A DNA stretch of 36,464 nucleotides from Desulfobacteria bacterium (GTDB taxonomy: Bacteria; Desulfobacterota; Desulfobacteria; Desulfobacterales; C00003060): contig JAQYVR010000133.1 of the NCBI GenBank assembly GCA_030145395.1, positions 1 to 36,464 of the forward strand. Reading direction: 5' to 3'. The translations under genes were made by a program, and so were the position numbers. Below, in pieces: positions 9,780 through 17,947 of the stretch. The notes below the pieces were generated by a model that had not been told where the DNA came from, searched no databases, and saw only the letters and a list, made by a program, of their open reading frames with translations. Position 1 is the first letter of the stretch, and each line of letters starts with the position of its first letter.

Positions 9780-9902
9780 ATGGACTCGGTAACGCATCTT
9801 ACAGAAATATTTATCATCGGCGATCTCATCATGTTGGTAGTCGGTATTGGGGTGTTTGGGCTGTTAATGCTTGTCGCTGGCTCGGCCCCACGTGAATCCT
9901 GA
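9780..9902 (+). CDS. 40-aa single-TM hydrophobic peptide
   Basis: MDSVTHLTEIFIIGDLIMLVVGIGVFGLLMLVAGSAPRES with AAGGAGG ribosome binding site 7 bp upstream of ATG. Confidence 0.5.
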   Translation: MDSVTHLTEIFIIGDLIMLVVGIGVFGLLMLVAGSAPRES

Positions 9903-10284
9903 AGTTCGCCATAGATAAATCGCTTGATTCCGACAGCACAAAGAAGGCCATAGGTTCTCACCCCCCTCCTTGCGCACCCATAGCGCGCGCAAAAAGAGAC
10001 CTCGTGGCCTTTCTTTTTTCCCAGACCCAAAAAGACCCCCACACCAGGAAGAGGGGGTTGGAAATATCCCGGTGCAGGGGCGTGTAATACCCTGAGACTA
10101 TCCCCCAAGGGCACACCCCGGCCTGGGTCCTTTCGGTTGCCGGAAGTCTCAGGAAAGCTATAATCTGTGAGGTGTCTGTTCATTGTGCCTCTTTGGGAAG
10201 TGGGCGCTGTACTGCTGTATTTCCTGTCAAGATTTCTTCTTGCAATTATTATATCTGTATTCTATTTTCTTGTCGGGGAGTATC

Positions 10285-10417
10285 ATGGACAAGAAACACG
10301 TGACCTTTAGGGTAGAACCGCAGATAGTGAAAAAGTTTAAGTTCCTCGCTGTTGAACATGACAAGACTCTCACCGACACTGATCAAGAAAATACTTATAA
10401 AAAAAGCGTTTGAATAA
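10285..10417 (+). pseudogene. Ribbon-helix-helix (CopG/Arc-like) antitoxin-type protein, probably frameshifted
   Basis: MDKKHVTFRVEPQIVKKFKFLAVEHDKTLTD then a 1-nt shift near 10378 restores LIKKILIKKAFE-stop, giving a conventional RHH C-terminus. Confidence 0.5.
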
Positions 10418-10552
10418 ACTCTTCTTCTCATCTGAATTTATCACCCTCGCCTGGACCTTTGGAGAAATCTCGCTTCTGGTCGGACTCCAATGGGTTTATT
10501 ATGATTTAGCGAAATGCCACACAATGTCCAATTCTGGTAAGTCCGCAAATCC

Positions 10553-10605
10553 TATGATATGTGTTGGCAATCTTCTCTTTTCGGATATTGAAGATCCTGG
10601 GAAGA
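10553..10605 (+). repeat. Degenerate right-end fragment of dispersed repeat
   Basis: tatgatatgtgttggcaatcttctcttttcggatattgaagatcctgggaag aligns with the 14521-14571 fragment and extends into aatcttgaaaac. Confidence 0.5.
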
Positions 10606-10723
10606 TATCTTGAAAACCTGTCGTCGATCTCAAGTCAGCTTGGGGCCTTTTTCCAAAAGAAGAGTCTGCTCAATATATAGTGTTAGCTGAGATTTCGTTT
10701 ATGATGGTCAAAAAGGAGATGCC

Positions 10724-11287
10724 ATGAAAGTACTTCGACATATTGGCTCAATGGCGTTCGTACTCGGGCTTTTTACAGCAGTATTTGCTGGGCTGCCATG
10801 GCACGTAATGGTTGCCGATGATCCGGTCGTGCCCTGGTGGCTGAGGATAGCGGTTTTCTGCCTTTTAGGGGGTATCCTTTTGGTGCTGGTGACATTGGCT
10901 CTCGAACAAAGGGCACACAAGGCATCAGTCGAAGAGCCGGTACCTACTGAGTCTGATCGCACGGTTCTCCTGTTGAACTCCGATGTACTGCCCGGTCGAG
11001 AAATCACTGAGATTCTCGGTCTGGTCCAGGGACACACGGTATTTGCTATATGGCTTGGCAAGGACCTATCCGCCATAGTCAGGCTGATCCTTGGTGGTGA
11101 ATTGACTGAATACACAGAAATGATGGGGAGCGCTCGGTCAACCGCTACCGAGAGGATGACAGCCAAGGCTGCTGAAATGGGAGCTGATGCAGTCATCAAT
11201 GTCCGTTATATGACTACGAGTGTTATCGGCAGTGCAGCTGAATTGTTAGTGTGCGGAACAGCCGTCAAGCTCTCTTGCAGCCGATAG
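10724..11287 (+). CDS. Membrane-anchored YbjQ/UPF0145-like domain protein
   Basis: Two N-terminal TM segments; C-terminal VLPGREITEILGLVQGHTVF...AEMGADAVINVRYMTTSVIGSAAELLVCGTAVKL typical of YbjQ family; GGAG RBS before ATG. Confidence 0.8.
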   Translation: MKVLRHIGSMAFVLGLFTAVFAGLPWHVMVADDPVVPWWLRIAVFCLLGGILLVLVTLALEQRAHKASVEEPVPTESDRTVLLLNSDVLPGREITEILGLVQGHTVFAIWLGKDLSAIVRLILGGELTEYTEMMGSARSTATERMTAKAAEMGADAVINVRYMTTSVIGSAAELLVCGTAVKLSCSR

Positions 11288-11294
11288 CTCATGA

Positions 11295-11376
11295 AACTGG
11301 GGACGCTGGCAACTAAGTGCAGCTCCCCGCGCTTCCGCGCGGGGCATTCTGGCATGTTTTCGGTAAATAAGTTGTC
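11295..11376 (+). repeat. Partial dispersed repeat left end plus GC hairpin
   Basis: ctggggacgctggcaactaag followed by ccccgcgc-ttcc-gcgcgggg hairpin (11325-11344) and cattctggcatgttttcggtaaataag, also seen at 13974-13999. Confidence 0.7.
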
Positions 11377-11391
11377 ACGGAGTCAAGCCTA

Positions 11392-11442
11392 GGTTTGACT
11401 CTTATCAAAACTGAACATGGGACAATCGCAGATTTGACCCCA
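11392..11442 (+). repeat. Direct repeat copy 1 (ggtttgactcttatcaaaactgaacatgggacaatcgcagatttgacccca)
   Basis: About 50 bp with clear similarity to 13206-13255. Confidence 0.7.
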
Positions 11443-11458
11443 GTGTCTTCCAACTGCG

Positions 11459-12259
11459 ATGATTGGAAGGTTGAAGGAACAAATGTCGAAACCTAAGGAG
11501 TATGTGGATCCTTTTGACAAGGATGACCCAGATTTCTGGATCAAAATTGAACACCTTGGCAGATATGTGTTTGCGTGCGATGTCCTGAGAACTCTGAGTC
11601 AAAAAAGAACTATTGTAGTAGATGCCGGTTGCGGTTGCGGATATGGGTGCCAAGAAATAAGCAGTTGTTGTCACATGACAGTTGGGCTTGATCGGAACAC
11701 AATAGCCATCGACTATGCGAAGAAGCATTATCAAGCTGACAATATCTCCTATTTTGTTCATGACATTGAAGACGACTCAGCCGAAAAGCTGTTGGAGGCG
11801 GGAATCAATAAGACGGATATGGTTATTGCCTTTGAGGTTCTGGAACATCTCGACGAGCCTGAGAAAGGCGTAAAACAATTGTATGATATTCTGAGACCAG
11901 GGGGTCTTTTCGTTTGTTCTGTCCCTAACTCCAAGTTTGAAGCGGTATCCGAAAACGGAAAACCAAAGAATGAGTACCACAAGCATGTTTTCACTAGGGA
12001 ATTGCTATCTGAGCTGTTGACAAAACATGGCTTGGTGATTGAGGAGATTTACGGACAGTCTACGACAAATATTCTTATGAAGAGAGAAGCGAAACTAGCC
12101 GGGAAGGGACTACTCAACAGCCGGTCGAATAACACGCCTTGGTTCCACAATCCGGAAACAACAAGATATTTTACGCATATGTTTGCCATCCCCGACAAGG
12201 CACAAATAGAGGATTCCTATTCATTTATAGCAGTCGCCAAGAAACGAAAATCATCTTAG
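11459..12259 (+). CDS. Class I SAM-dependent methyltransferase
   Basis: VVDAGCGCGYGCQEIS motif I; DMVIAFEVLEHLDEPEKGVKQLYDILRPGGLFVCSVPNS. Alternative start ATG at 11483. Confidence 0.88.
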   Translation: MIGRLKEQMSKPKEYVDPFDKDDPDFWIKIEHLGRYVFACDVLRTLSQKRTIVVDAGCGCGYGCQEISSCCHMTVGLDRNTIAIDYAKKHYQADNISYFVHDIEDDSAEKLLEAGINKTDMVIAFEVLEHLDEPEKGVKQLYDILRPGGLFVCSVPNSKFEAVSENGKPKNEYHKHVFTRELLSELLTKHGLVIEEIYGQSTTNILMKREAKLAGKGLLNSRSNNTPWFHNPETTRYFTHMFAIPDKAQIEDSYSFIAVAKKRKSS

Positions 12260-12274
12260 CGGTTCTTTTGGCCG

Positions 12275-13195
12275 GTGGACGTTGTGGGCATCAAAGAGAG
12301 AATCATATCCCGGGCGAGGGAACTTGGATTTCATGACGCACGCGTTAGTGCGCCGAGAAAACTTGAAGCGGCGGAACTTCTTGAAAAGTGGTTTGCGTCA
12401 GGTTATCACGCCGAGATGCACTGGCTGAAGCGTAATTTGGCCAAGAGGCTTAATCCTACCAAATTATACTCGGAAACCAGATCCGTTGTTTCTTTGGCGA
12501 TGGGATATTATTCGGGCGAGGAGTACCCTTTTGATTCGAGCACTGGTTTGATATCAAAATATGCGTGGGGACTTGATTATCACTCAGTTCTCAAGCAAAG
12601 GTTAAAGACGCTTCTTCAAGACCTTAAGGACGAATACCCCGGGCTTGACGGAAGATATTTTGTCGATACCGCCCCCATTTTGGAGAAGGAGTGGGCTGTT
12701 AGAAGTGGCCTGGGATGGAGGGGTAAACACTCCCTTGTCGTAACAAAAGGCTGGGGGTCTTGGGTCTTCCTGGGTGAACTTCTCGTTAACGTCGAGTTAG
12801 CACCCGATTCTGAACTCTCCGAAGAATGCGGATCTTGTGACAAATGCATTAAAGCGTGTCCCACTGGGGCGATTCGGGCTCCATACCTGGTGGATGCCAG
12901 AAGGTGCATTGCTTATCTTACCGTAGAACACCGTGGAGACATACCTCAGGAATGGCGAGGTAGCATGGGCGGTTACATTTGGGGATGCGACATTTGTCAA
13001 AACGTGTGTCCGTGGAATCAGATTCACGTAGACTTAAATGAAACGTTCACGCCTTTACGCGACAAGTTGAGCTTTGAGACAACCTCTCTAAGTAGGATGA
13101 CAAATGAAGAGTTTGAAAAGCAGTTCAAAATGACCTGTTTAGGAAGGGCTGGCAAGAGACAGTTGGTGAGGAACCTTGAATCGATAGCAAAGTAA
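12275..13195 (+). CDS. queG: Epoxyqueuosine reductase QueG
   Basis: YHAEMHWLKRN, DTAPILEKEWAVRSGLGWRGKHSLV, 2x[4Fe-4S] CGSCDKCIKACPTGAI and CDICQNVCPWN; GTG start. Confidence 0.93.
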   Translation: MDVVGIKERIISRARELGFHDARVSAPRKLEAAELLEKWFASGYHAEMHWLKRNLAKRLNPTKLYSETRSVVSLAMGYYSGEEYPFDSSTGLISKYAWGLDYHSVLKQRLKTLLQDLKDEYPGLDGRYFVDTAPILEKEWAVRSGLGWRGKHSLVVTKGWGSWVFLGELLVNVELAPDSELSEECGSCDKCIKACPTGAIRAPYLVDARRCIAYLTVEHRGDIPQEWRGSMGGYIWGCDICQNVCPWNQIHVDLNETFTPLRDKLSFETTSLSRMTNEEFEKQFKMTCLGRAGKRQLVRNLESIAK

Positions 13196-13196
13196 A

Positions 13197-13255
13197 GGGG
13201 TCTACGGTTGACTCTTACTAAGAATGAACACGGGGCAACCGTAGATTTGACCCCA
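13197..13255 (+). repeat. Direct repeat copy 2 with inverted arms TCTACGGTTG...CAACCGTAGA
   Basis: Starts 2 bp after queG stop; 10-bp perfect inverted arms and outer GGGG/CCCC; matches 11392-11442. Confidence 0.7.
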
Positions 13256-13395
13256 TGATTATTTCACAACCAAGAGGGTGCAATTGAACTGTATACGAAA
13301 CTCTGTTTCTCATGAAGAGAGGTGGGGTTTTGTAATTAAGGAGATAATGTCAATTTAACACAGACACGGCAAAACCAAGGCAAGGAGGAGGAACA

Positions 13396-13716
13396 ATGGG
13401 TATTCTTGACTGGTTAAGAGAATTTAACCCAATTAGAGTTTACAATAATGTAACAATAGAGCAAGCCTGTGGCTCGAGATGTGTCTCTTACATTGAAGGA
13501 GACCGACACATTCATTTGCACGCAGACCCAAATGCGGTGAGACTACTGAAACTGGCTGAAATAACCCCGGAGTTGGAAACTATAATAAACGAAGCTTCCA
13601 CGGCATCACTAAGATCGCTGGAACCATCTCTGAACTTACTGTCAGATTCAACCCAGCAAGAGGTCGTTATTGCTACGGTCTTGAATGCTTCCTTGGATGC
13701 CATCAGAACAGAATGA
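13396..13716 (+). CDS. Hypothetical protein (106 aa)
   Basis: AAGGAGGAGGAACA RBS just upstream; MGILDWLREFNPIRVYNNVTIEQACGSRCVSYIEGDRHIHLHADPNAVRLL. Confidence 0.6.
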   Translation: MGILDWLREFNPIRVYNNVTIEQACGSRCVSYIEGDRHIHLHADPNAVRLLKLAEITPELETIINEASTASLRSLEPSLNLLSDSTQQEVVIATVLNASLDAIRTE

Positions 13717-13719
13717 AAA

Positions 13720-13767
13720 ATGGGCACTCTGGTAATTAAGTAAAGCTCCCCGCGCTTCCGCGCGGGG
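13720..13767 (+). repeat. Dispersed repeat left end plus GC hairpin, abutting stop codon of the 13396 ORF
   Basis: atgggcactctggtaattaagtaaag + ccccgcgc-ttcc-gcgcgggg (13748-13767). Confidence 0.7.
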
Positions 13768-13956
13768 CATCCTAAGTTCTTGTCGAAACGATCTCCTCCC
13801 CCTTGGCCTACTTCGCCGAAGTGGCTACGAAGGCTGAAATGGGGGAGATTGAGGTGGGGGTGAGGATCCTACTAATCTATCCCCCTCCCCTAACCCGCCA
13901 GAGGCGGGCAAGCCCCCTCCCACCAGGGGAGGGGAAACAATAAGGATGCCATTCAT

Positions 13957-14117
13957 CCCCGCCCTTCCGGGCGGGGCATTCTGGCATGTTTTCGGTAAAG
14001 CTTCATGAGATAAGATTGACGAATTGCGGGATGAAGTGAATTAGTTGAGTGAGAATTGAATCGGTCGGAAACTTATGATATGCTATCTTGACTTCGCCAA
14101 TATTGAAAATAATGGGA
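13957..14117 (+). repeat. GC hairpin (ccccgccc-ttcc-gggcgggg) fused to the right three quarters of the dispersed repeat
   Basis: Hairpin 13957-13976, then cattctggcatgttttcggtaaagcttcatgagataagattgacgaattgcgggatgaagtgaattagttg...aatattgaaaataatgggaag. Confidence 0.75.
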
Positions 14118-14208
14118 AGCTATGTTTAATCCCGTATAGCTGACTCAAACCACATCAAGATGTTAGAGAATATACGGATATCCAGAGTAACGTCAGTAGA
14201 GGTGCCAA

Positions 14209-14451
14209 ATGGAAGAAGATTATAGGAAAGAAATAGACAGAATCATTGGTGAGATAAAATGCCCTAAGGATTTCTTATGCTACAAGTCTGGATTTGATAA
14301 TCTCTGTAAAGCAAGAGATGCTGGACTTGAACTATTTCTGGATTGCTTGGAAGAAAAACCTGAAGAATGCACATTCTCGATGTTGATGGGGAGTTCACAC
14401 ATGTGCCAATGTCCTCTTAGGGTCTATATTTGCAAGAAGTTGGGGAAGTGA
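14209..14451 (+). CDS. Small Cys-rich protein, paralog of 9393-9638
   Basis: 80 aa, 8 Cys: MEEDYRKEIDRIIGEIKCPKDFLCYKSGFDNLCKARDAGLELFLDCLEEKPEECTFSMLMGSSHMCQCPLRVYICKKLGK. Confidence 0.8.
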   Translation: MEEDYRKEIDRIIGEIKCPKDFLCYKSGFDNLCKARDAGLELFLDCLEEKPEECTFSMLMGSSHMCQCPLRVYICKKLGK

Positions 14452-14520
14452 CGTTTTGCGGTAGAATACAGGCATTAAAGATATTGCCATACTGTCTCCA
14501 ATCCTGGTCAGCCTGCAAAC

Positions 14521-14571
14521 GTTATGATATGTGATATCTTTACTTGTCCGATGTTCGAAATAATGGGAAGG
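14521..14571 (+). repeat. Right-end fragment of dispersed repeat
   Basis: gttatgatatgtgatatctttacttgtccgatgttcgaaataatgggaagg. Confidence 0.6.
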
Positions 14572-14886
14572 AATCTTGAAAAACTCAAGGCCCAGATATT
14601 TGATACCTTGGCAAGGTATGCGTGACGGGACTTTTCGTCCCGCTGTTTGTGATGTTGATAAGAGAGCTATGATGGGCTAACTATCATGCGACCCTGGTAA
14701 TCTTGTCCTGCCCATATGTGGTGAATATTGTCATATGTGGCGTTCTTGTATATTGAAGATACGAGAATGCCATGTAATACATGTTAGGCCGCATGCCAGG
14801 TAGTGCCATGGGACGCATGAGGAATCGGCGAGCGTGTCGGCATCAGGCTGGACACCGCGTTGCGGTTCAAACAAGGAGGAACAGTT

Positions 14887-14991
14887 ATGGGTGATAAAGG
14901 AAAAAAAGACAAAGGCAAAAGGGAAACACAGAAAAAGGCCCAGCTTAATCCAAAGGAAAAACGAAAGTTGAAAAGAGAAAAGAAGCAGTAA
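14887..14991 (+). CDS. 34-aa lysine-rich small protein
   Basis: MGDKGKKDKGKRETQKKAQLNPKEKRKLKREKKQ; AAGGAGGAACAGTT RBS; below the ORF-track length cutoff. Confidence 0.6.
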   Translation: MGDKGKKDKGKRETQKKAQLNPKEKRKLKREKKQ

Positions 14992-14995
14992 ATGA

Positions 14996-15026
14996 AAATG
15001 GGGCCGCTGGCAACTAAGTAAATAGG
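14996..15026 (+). repeat. Dispersed repeat left end, 6 bp after stop of the Lys-rich ORF
   Basis: aatggggccgctggcaactaagtaaatagg. Confidence 0.65.
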
Positions 15027-15168
15027 GCATATAGGGACGTCCCTCTTGCCAAGAGGTCAACCGTCCTGCTCTGCCCGCAGGTTCTTCCAGAAGCCGTTTC
15101 AAAACCTCAGATGGCGTTTGAGGGCAAGGCGTCCCGCTCAAAGAACGGGACAACACAGCCACCGAGCG

Positions 15169-17868
15169 TTAGATGGGGGGAGGTTGCAATGGCTTATGGA
15201 CACCTCTCATCGTCTCCGCCTTATCATCAACAATAGCCACTATATTGAGATAAAGCGTGAAGGCAATCTTAGGGGAGTGCTTTTCCAAATAGTCCACGGC
15301 ATGCTCATTAATGCATAGGAGCACGCTGTTGTCTGTGGCTGTGGCTGTATAAGTCCTTGTAGAAGGCCCGCCTATCCCCAGCTTACCAAATACCTCGCCA
15401 TGTCCTATAACGACCGGCTCGCTGTCAATACCCGCCTCGCCGAGACTCAGCTCCACCTTTCCTTGTAAAACCAAATACATGCCCCTTCCGGAGTCCCCCT
15501 GCCGGAATATGATATCCCCGGGTCCGCGATGTTCCCGGGAACCAGAAAGCACGACCCGCCTCGCCTCGGACAGCGACAGGTTTCTAAAGAGTGGGATTTT
15601 TCGATAGAAGCCTACGCCTCTCTCCATGACCGCGAGGAGCCAAGGAGCTGCTTGCATTATCACCGGCAGGATAAAGAGGTCACCAAATAAGGCCGACGCC
15701 ATAGTGACTATCATGAGTAATCCAAAAACGCTGGTAGGGACAAAACTTGAGAAGAGGAGCACGGAAAAACCAAGTCCGATGGCCACGGAAGTCAAGACGA
15801 TCGGCTTACCAACATCAGCAATTGCCCTGTAATTGGCCTGACGTCTGCTAAAATCTCTCATAAACTGGTAATTGAATCGAAACATGTAGTGGATAGAGTC
15901 GTCAACGGCAAGGCCGATAGCAATGCTCGCAACCAAGCCAGTCGCAACCGTGAGCTGGATTCCCGACCAACCCATAATGCCAAAGTTGACTAGAATAGGA
16001 AATAGATTCGGGATCATCGCCAAAAGGCCTACCTTGTAGGAATGAAAGAGAATCGAGAGCAGCACAAAGATACACACTAGAGCCAGGCCAAGACTCCTGA
16101 TCTGCCCCTTAGTCAAGGCCTGTGCGGAATGGGAACCCACTATCGAAAGGCCGGTCACATCAGACTCAATGTCGTCGGGAAAATGATCTCTCAGGTAAGA
16201 GAGTATCTCTTTCTCGGTCACGATGAAATCCGCCGTGGACACAATGTGAGAACGGCAGACAATATTGATAGCGGAAAAATCACTTGAAACAAAATGATCC
16301 ACAAGTTCACTGGCCTCGAATAAGCGATAGTTCTTGATGGCCTCTCTGACAGCAAACGGATCATCCGGCACCACGTAGTACTTCTCCTTGTCCCTGAACC
16401 CTCGCGTGAAGAAGCCCTCGAACTTCAGCAAGTCGACAATTGAAATCGCAAGGTCCACGCCTTCAATAGCAGCGAGACGCTCTTGAAAGGCCTCAACGTT
16501 GCCAAGAACCTCGGAAGACGTGAAATATCCCTCCTGACCACTCCTCAGGATCACGTTAATAGGATAGATCCCCGCCAGGTTCCTGTGAATATCTTGAAAC
16601 GCCATTCTGATTTGGCTGGGGTCCTTAAAGAAGCTGATCGGAGTCGTTTCAACGCGGATCCGAAAAAGGCCCGCTGCGGCAATAATGCTTATTATTGAAG
16701 CAACCAGCAGGATGACTTTGGGGCGGTGCTGAACGGTCCAAATCACTCTTTTCAGAAATGACCCTATCCACGAGGTATCTTCGGGTCCAAAGACTCCTTT
16801 AGCCTTCGATATTCGAAGGCAGGAGAGGGCAGCAGGAATGAAGGTAAGATGAATGATAAGCATGAAGAAAAGACCAAGGCATGAAAAGGTGGCAAATTCC
16901 TTCACGACTGCAATTCTATTTAGCAGGAGTGAAGCAAAGCTCACGATGGTAGTGATCGATGCAAAGATAGTTGGAAGGCACACCCTGACGAGGCCTTTTA
17001 CAATGGCGTGGTGAGTGGTCTCATGCTGCGCCGTCTCGTCAAAATAGGCGGCCATAATATGAAGGGCGTAGGCACTCCCCACAGCGATCAGCAGAGTCGG
17101 TATGATCATGGTTACCATGGAAAGGGAGATATGAAGAAGGCCCATGAGGCCGAATGTCCATACCAGGGTTACGCAAACAGCGGCGAATGGAATCAGCGCT
17201 CCCCTAAAAGTTCGGAAACTGAAGAGCAAGACCAGAAAGATAACCAACATGGTAAAAAAGGGAAGGATTCTGAAGTCATTTTCAGTATATTTTGTGAGTG
17301 TGTGGCCAACGACCGGATAGCCGATTTGATAGATCTGGAGAGAGTCTTCTGAATGTCTAAATTGCTTGAGAACCTTCTCAACAGCCTCGGTGGTCGGCCC
17401 AGCTTGATAGCTCTCTTCCAATATGACTACAAGAGCTGTGACCTTCCCGTCGGCAGATATGAGATTCCTTACAAAGACCTCAGCCGAGTTGAGATTTCGC
17501 CTGAAGTCTTCAAGGGTCCATTCGTTCAGAATATCCAGATCATTCTTGAGGGTGGACAGGCTTACGACAAGCCTCACCCCTGCCACGGACTTCAGGGCCT
17601 CTGTAAGCTGGCCTATCTTTTCAACGGCCGCAGGAAGAAAAACGTCGTCCGCCTTGAAAACAACCAGGATGTCATCTGAGGCACCTCCAAATTCCTCCTT
17701 GAATCTGTCATACTGCTCTTTGGCGGGAAGATCTTCCACCAACATCCGCATCATGGACGTCTCAATGCGAAGATTGGGAAGCTGAGACGCAAAAAAAACG
17801 GTGATTGCCAGTATAATGGCTAAAATGAGGGGGGCTTTCCGCGATACGAGTTCAAAGAAGTGCTGCAT
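15169..17868 (-). CDS. RND/MMPL-superfamily exporter with C-terminal cyclic nucleotide-binding domain
   Basis: Two repeats of the RND membrane architecture (GSAYALHIMAAYFDE and GLAVDDSIHYMFRFNYQ); C-terminal RHRGPGDIIFRQGDSGRGMYLVLQGKVELSL...VIGHGEVFGKLGI is a cNMP-binding fold. Start chosen at internal Met 17868 (track ORF extends to 17916). Confidence 0.88.
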   Translation of the reverse strand: MQHFFELVSRKAPLILAIILAITVFFASQLPNLRIETSMMRMLVEDLPAKEQYDRFKEEFGGASDDILVVFKADDVFLPAAVEKIGQLTEALKSVAGVRLVVSLSTLKNDLDILNEWTLEDFRRNLNSAEVFVRNLISADGKVTALVVILEESYQAGPTTEAVEKVLKQFRHSEDSLQIYQIGYPVVGHTLTKYTENDFRILPFFTMLVIFLVLLFSFRTFRGALIPFAAVCVTLVWTFGLMGLLHISLSMVTMIIPTLLIAVGSAYALHIMAAYFDETAQHETTHHAIVKGLVRVCLPTIFASITTIVSFASLLLNRIAVVKEFATFSCLGLFFMLIIHLTFIPAALSCLRISKAKGVFGPEDTSWIGSFLKRVIWTVQHRPKVILLVASIISIIAAAGLFRIRVETTPISFFKDPSQIRMAFQDIHRNLAGIYPINVILRSGQEGYFTSSEVLGNVEAFQERLAAIEGVDLAISIVDLLKFEGFFTRGFRDKEKYYVVPDDPFAVREAIKNYRLFEASELVDHFVSSDFSAINIVCRSHIVSTADFIVTEKEILSYLRDHFPDDIESDVTGLSIVGSHSAQALTKGQIRSLGLALVCIFVLLSILFHSYKVGLLAMIPNLFPILVNFGIMGWSGIQLTVATGLVASIAIGLAVDDSIHYMFRFNYQFMRDFSRRQANYRAIADVGKPIVLTSVAIGLGFSVLLFSSFVPTSVFGLLMIVTMASALFGDLFILPVIMQAAPWLLAVMERGVGFYRKIPLFRNLSLSEARRVVLSGSREHRGPGDIIFRQGDSGRGMYLVLQGKVELSLGEAGIDSEPVVIGHGEVFGKLGIGGPSTRTYTATATDNSVLLCINEHAVDYLEKHSPKIAFTLYLNIVAIVDDKAETMRGVHKPLQPPPI

Positions 17869-17947
17869 CAGGTCTACCTTTTGGAAAGAGAGGCGCGGCC
17901 GCAAAACCGCTGACAATCATAGCCGAGCAGGGTCTGGGAGTCAACTA

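Noticed and set aside
9695-10183. 162-aa minus-strand ORF
   Set aside because: Overlaps the 40-aa membrane ORF on the opposite strand, GC-skewed composition, no RBS or domain; treated as noncoding.
2736-15026. Possible CRISPR array from repeated elements
   Set aside because: Copies are separated by kilobases, variable in length, with no regular spacers and no cas genes.
15150-15180. Integron attC-like GCGTTAGATG next to small ORFs and repeats
   Set aside because: GTTAGAT matches the attC core, but no paired RYYYAAC arm with attC folding or integrase was seen; the sequence is the 3' end of the RND gene, so coincidence is likelier.
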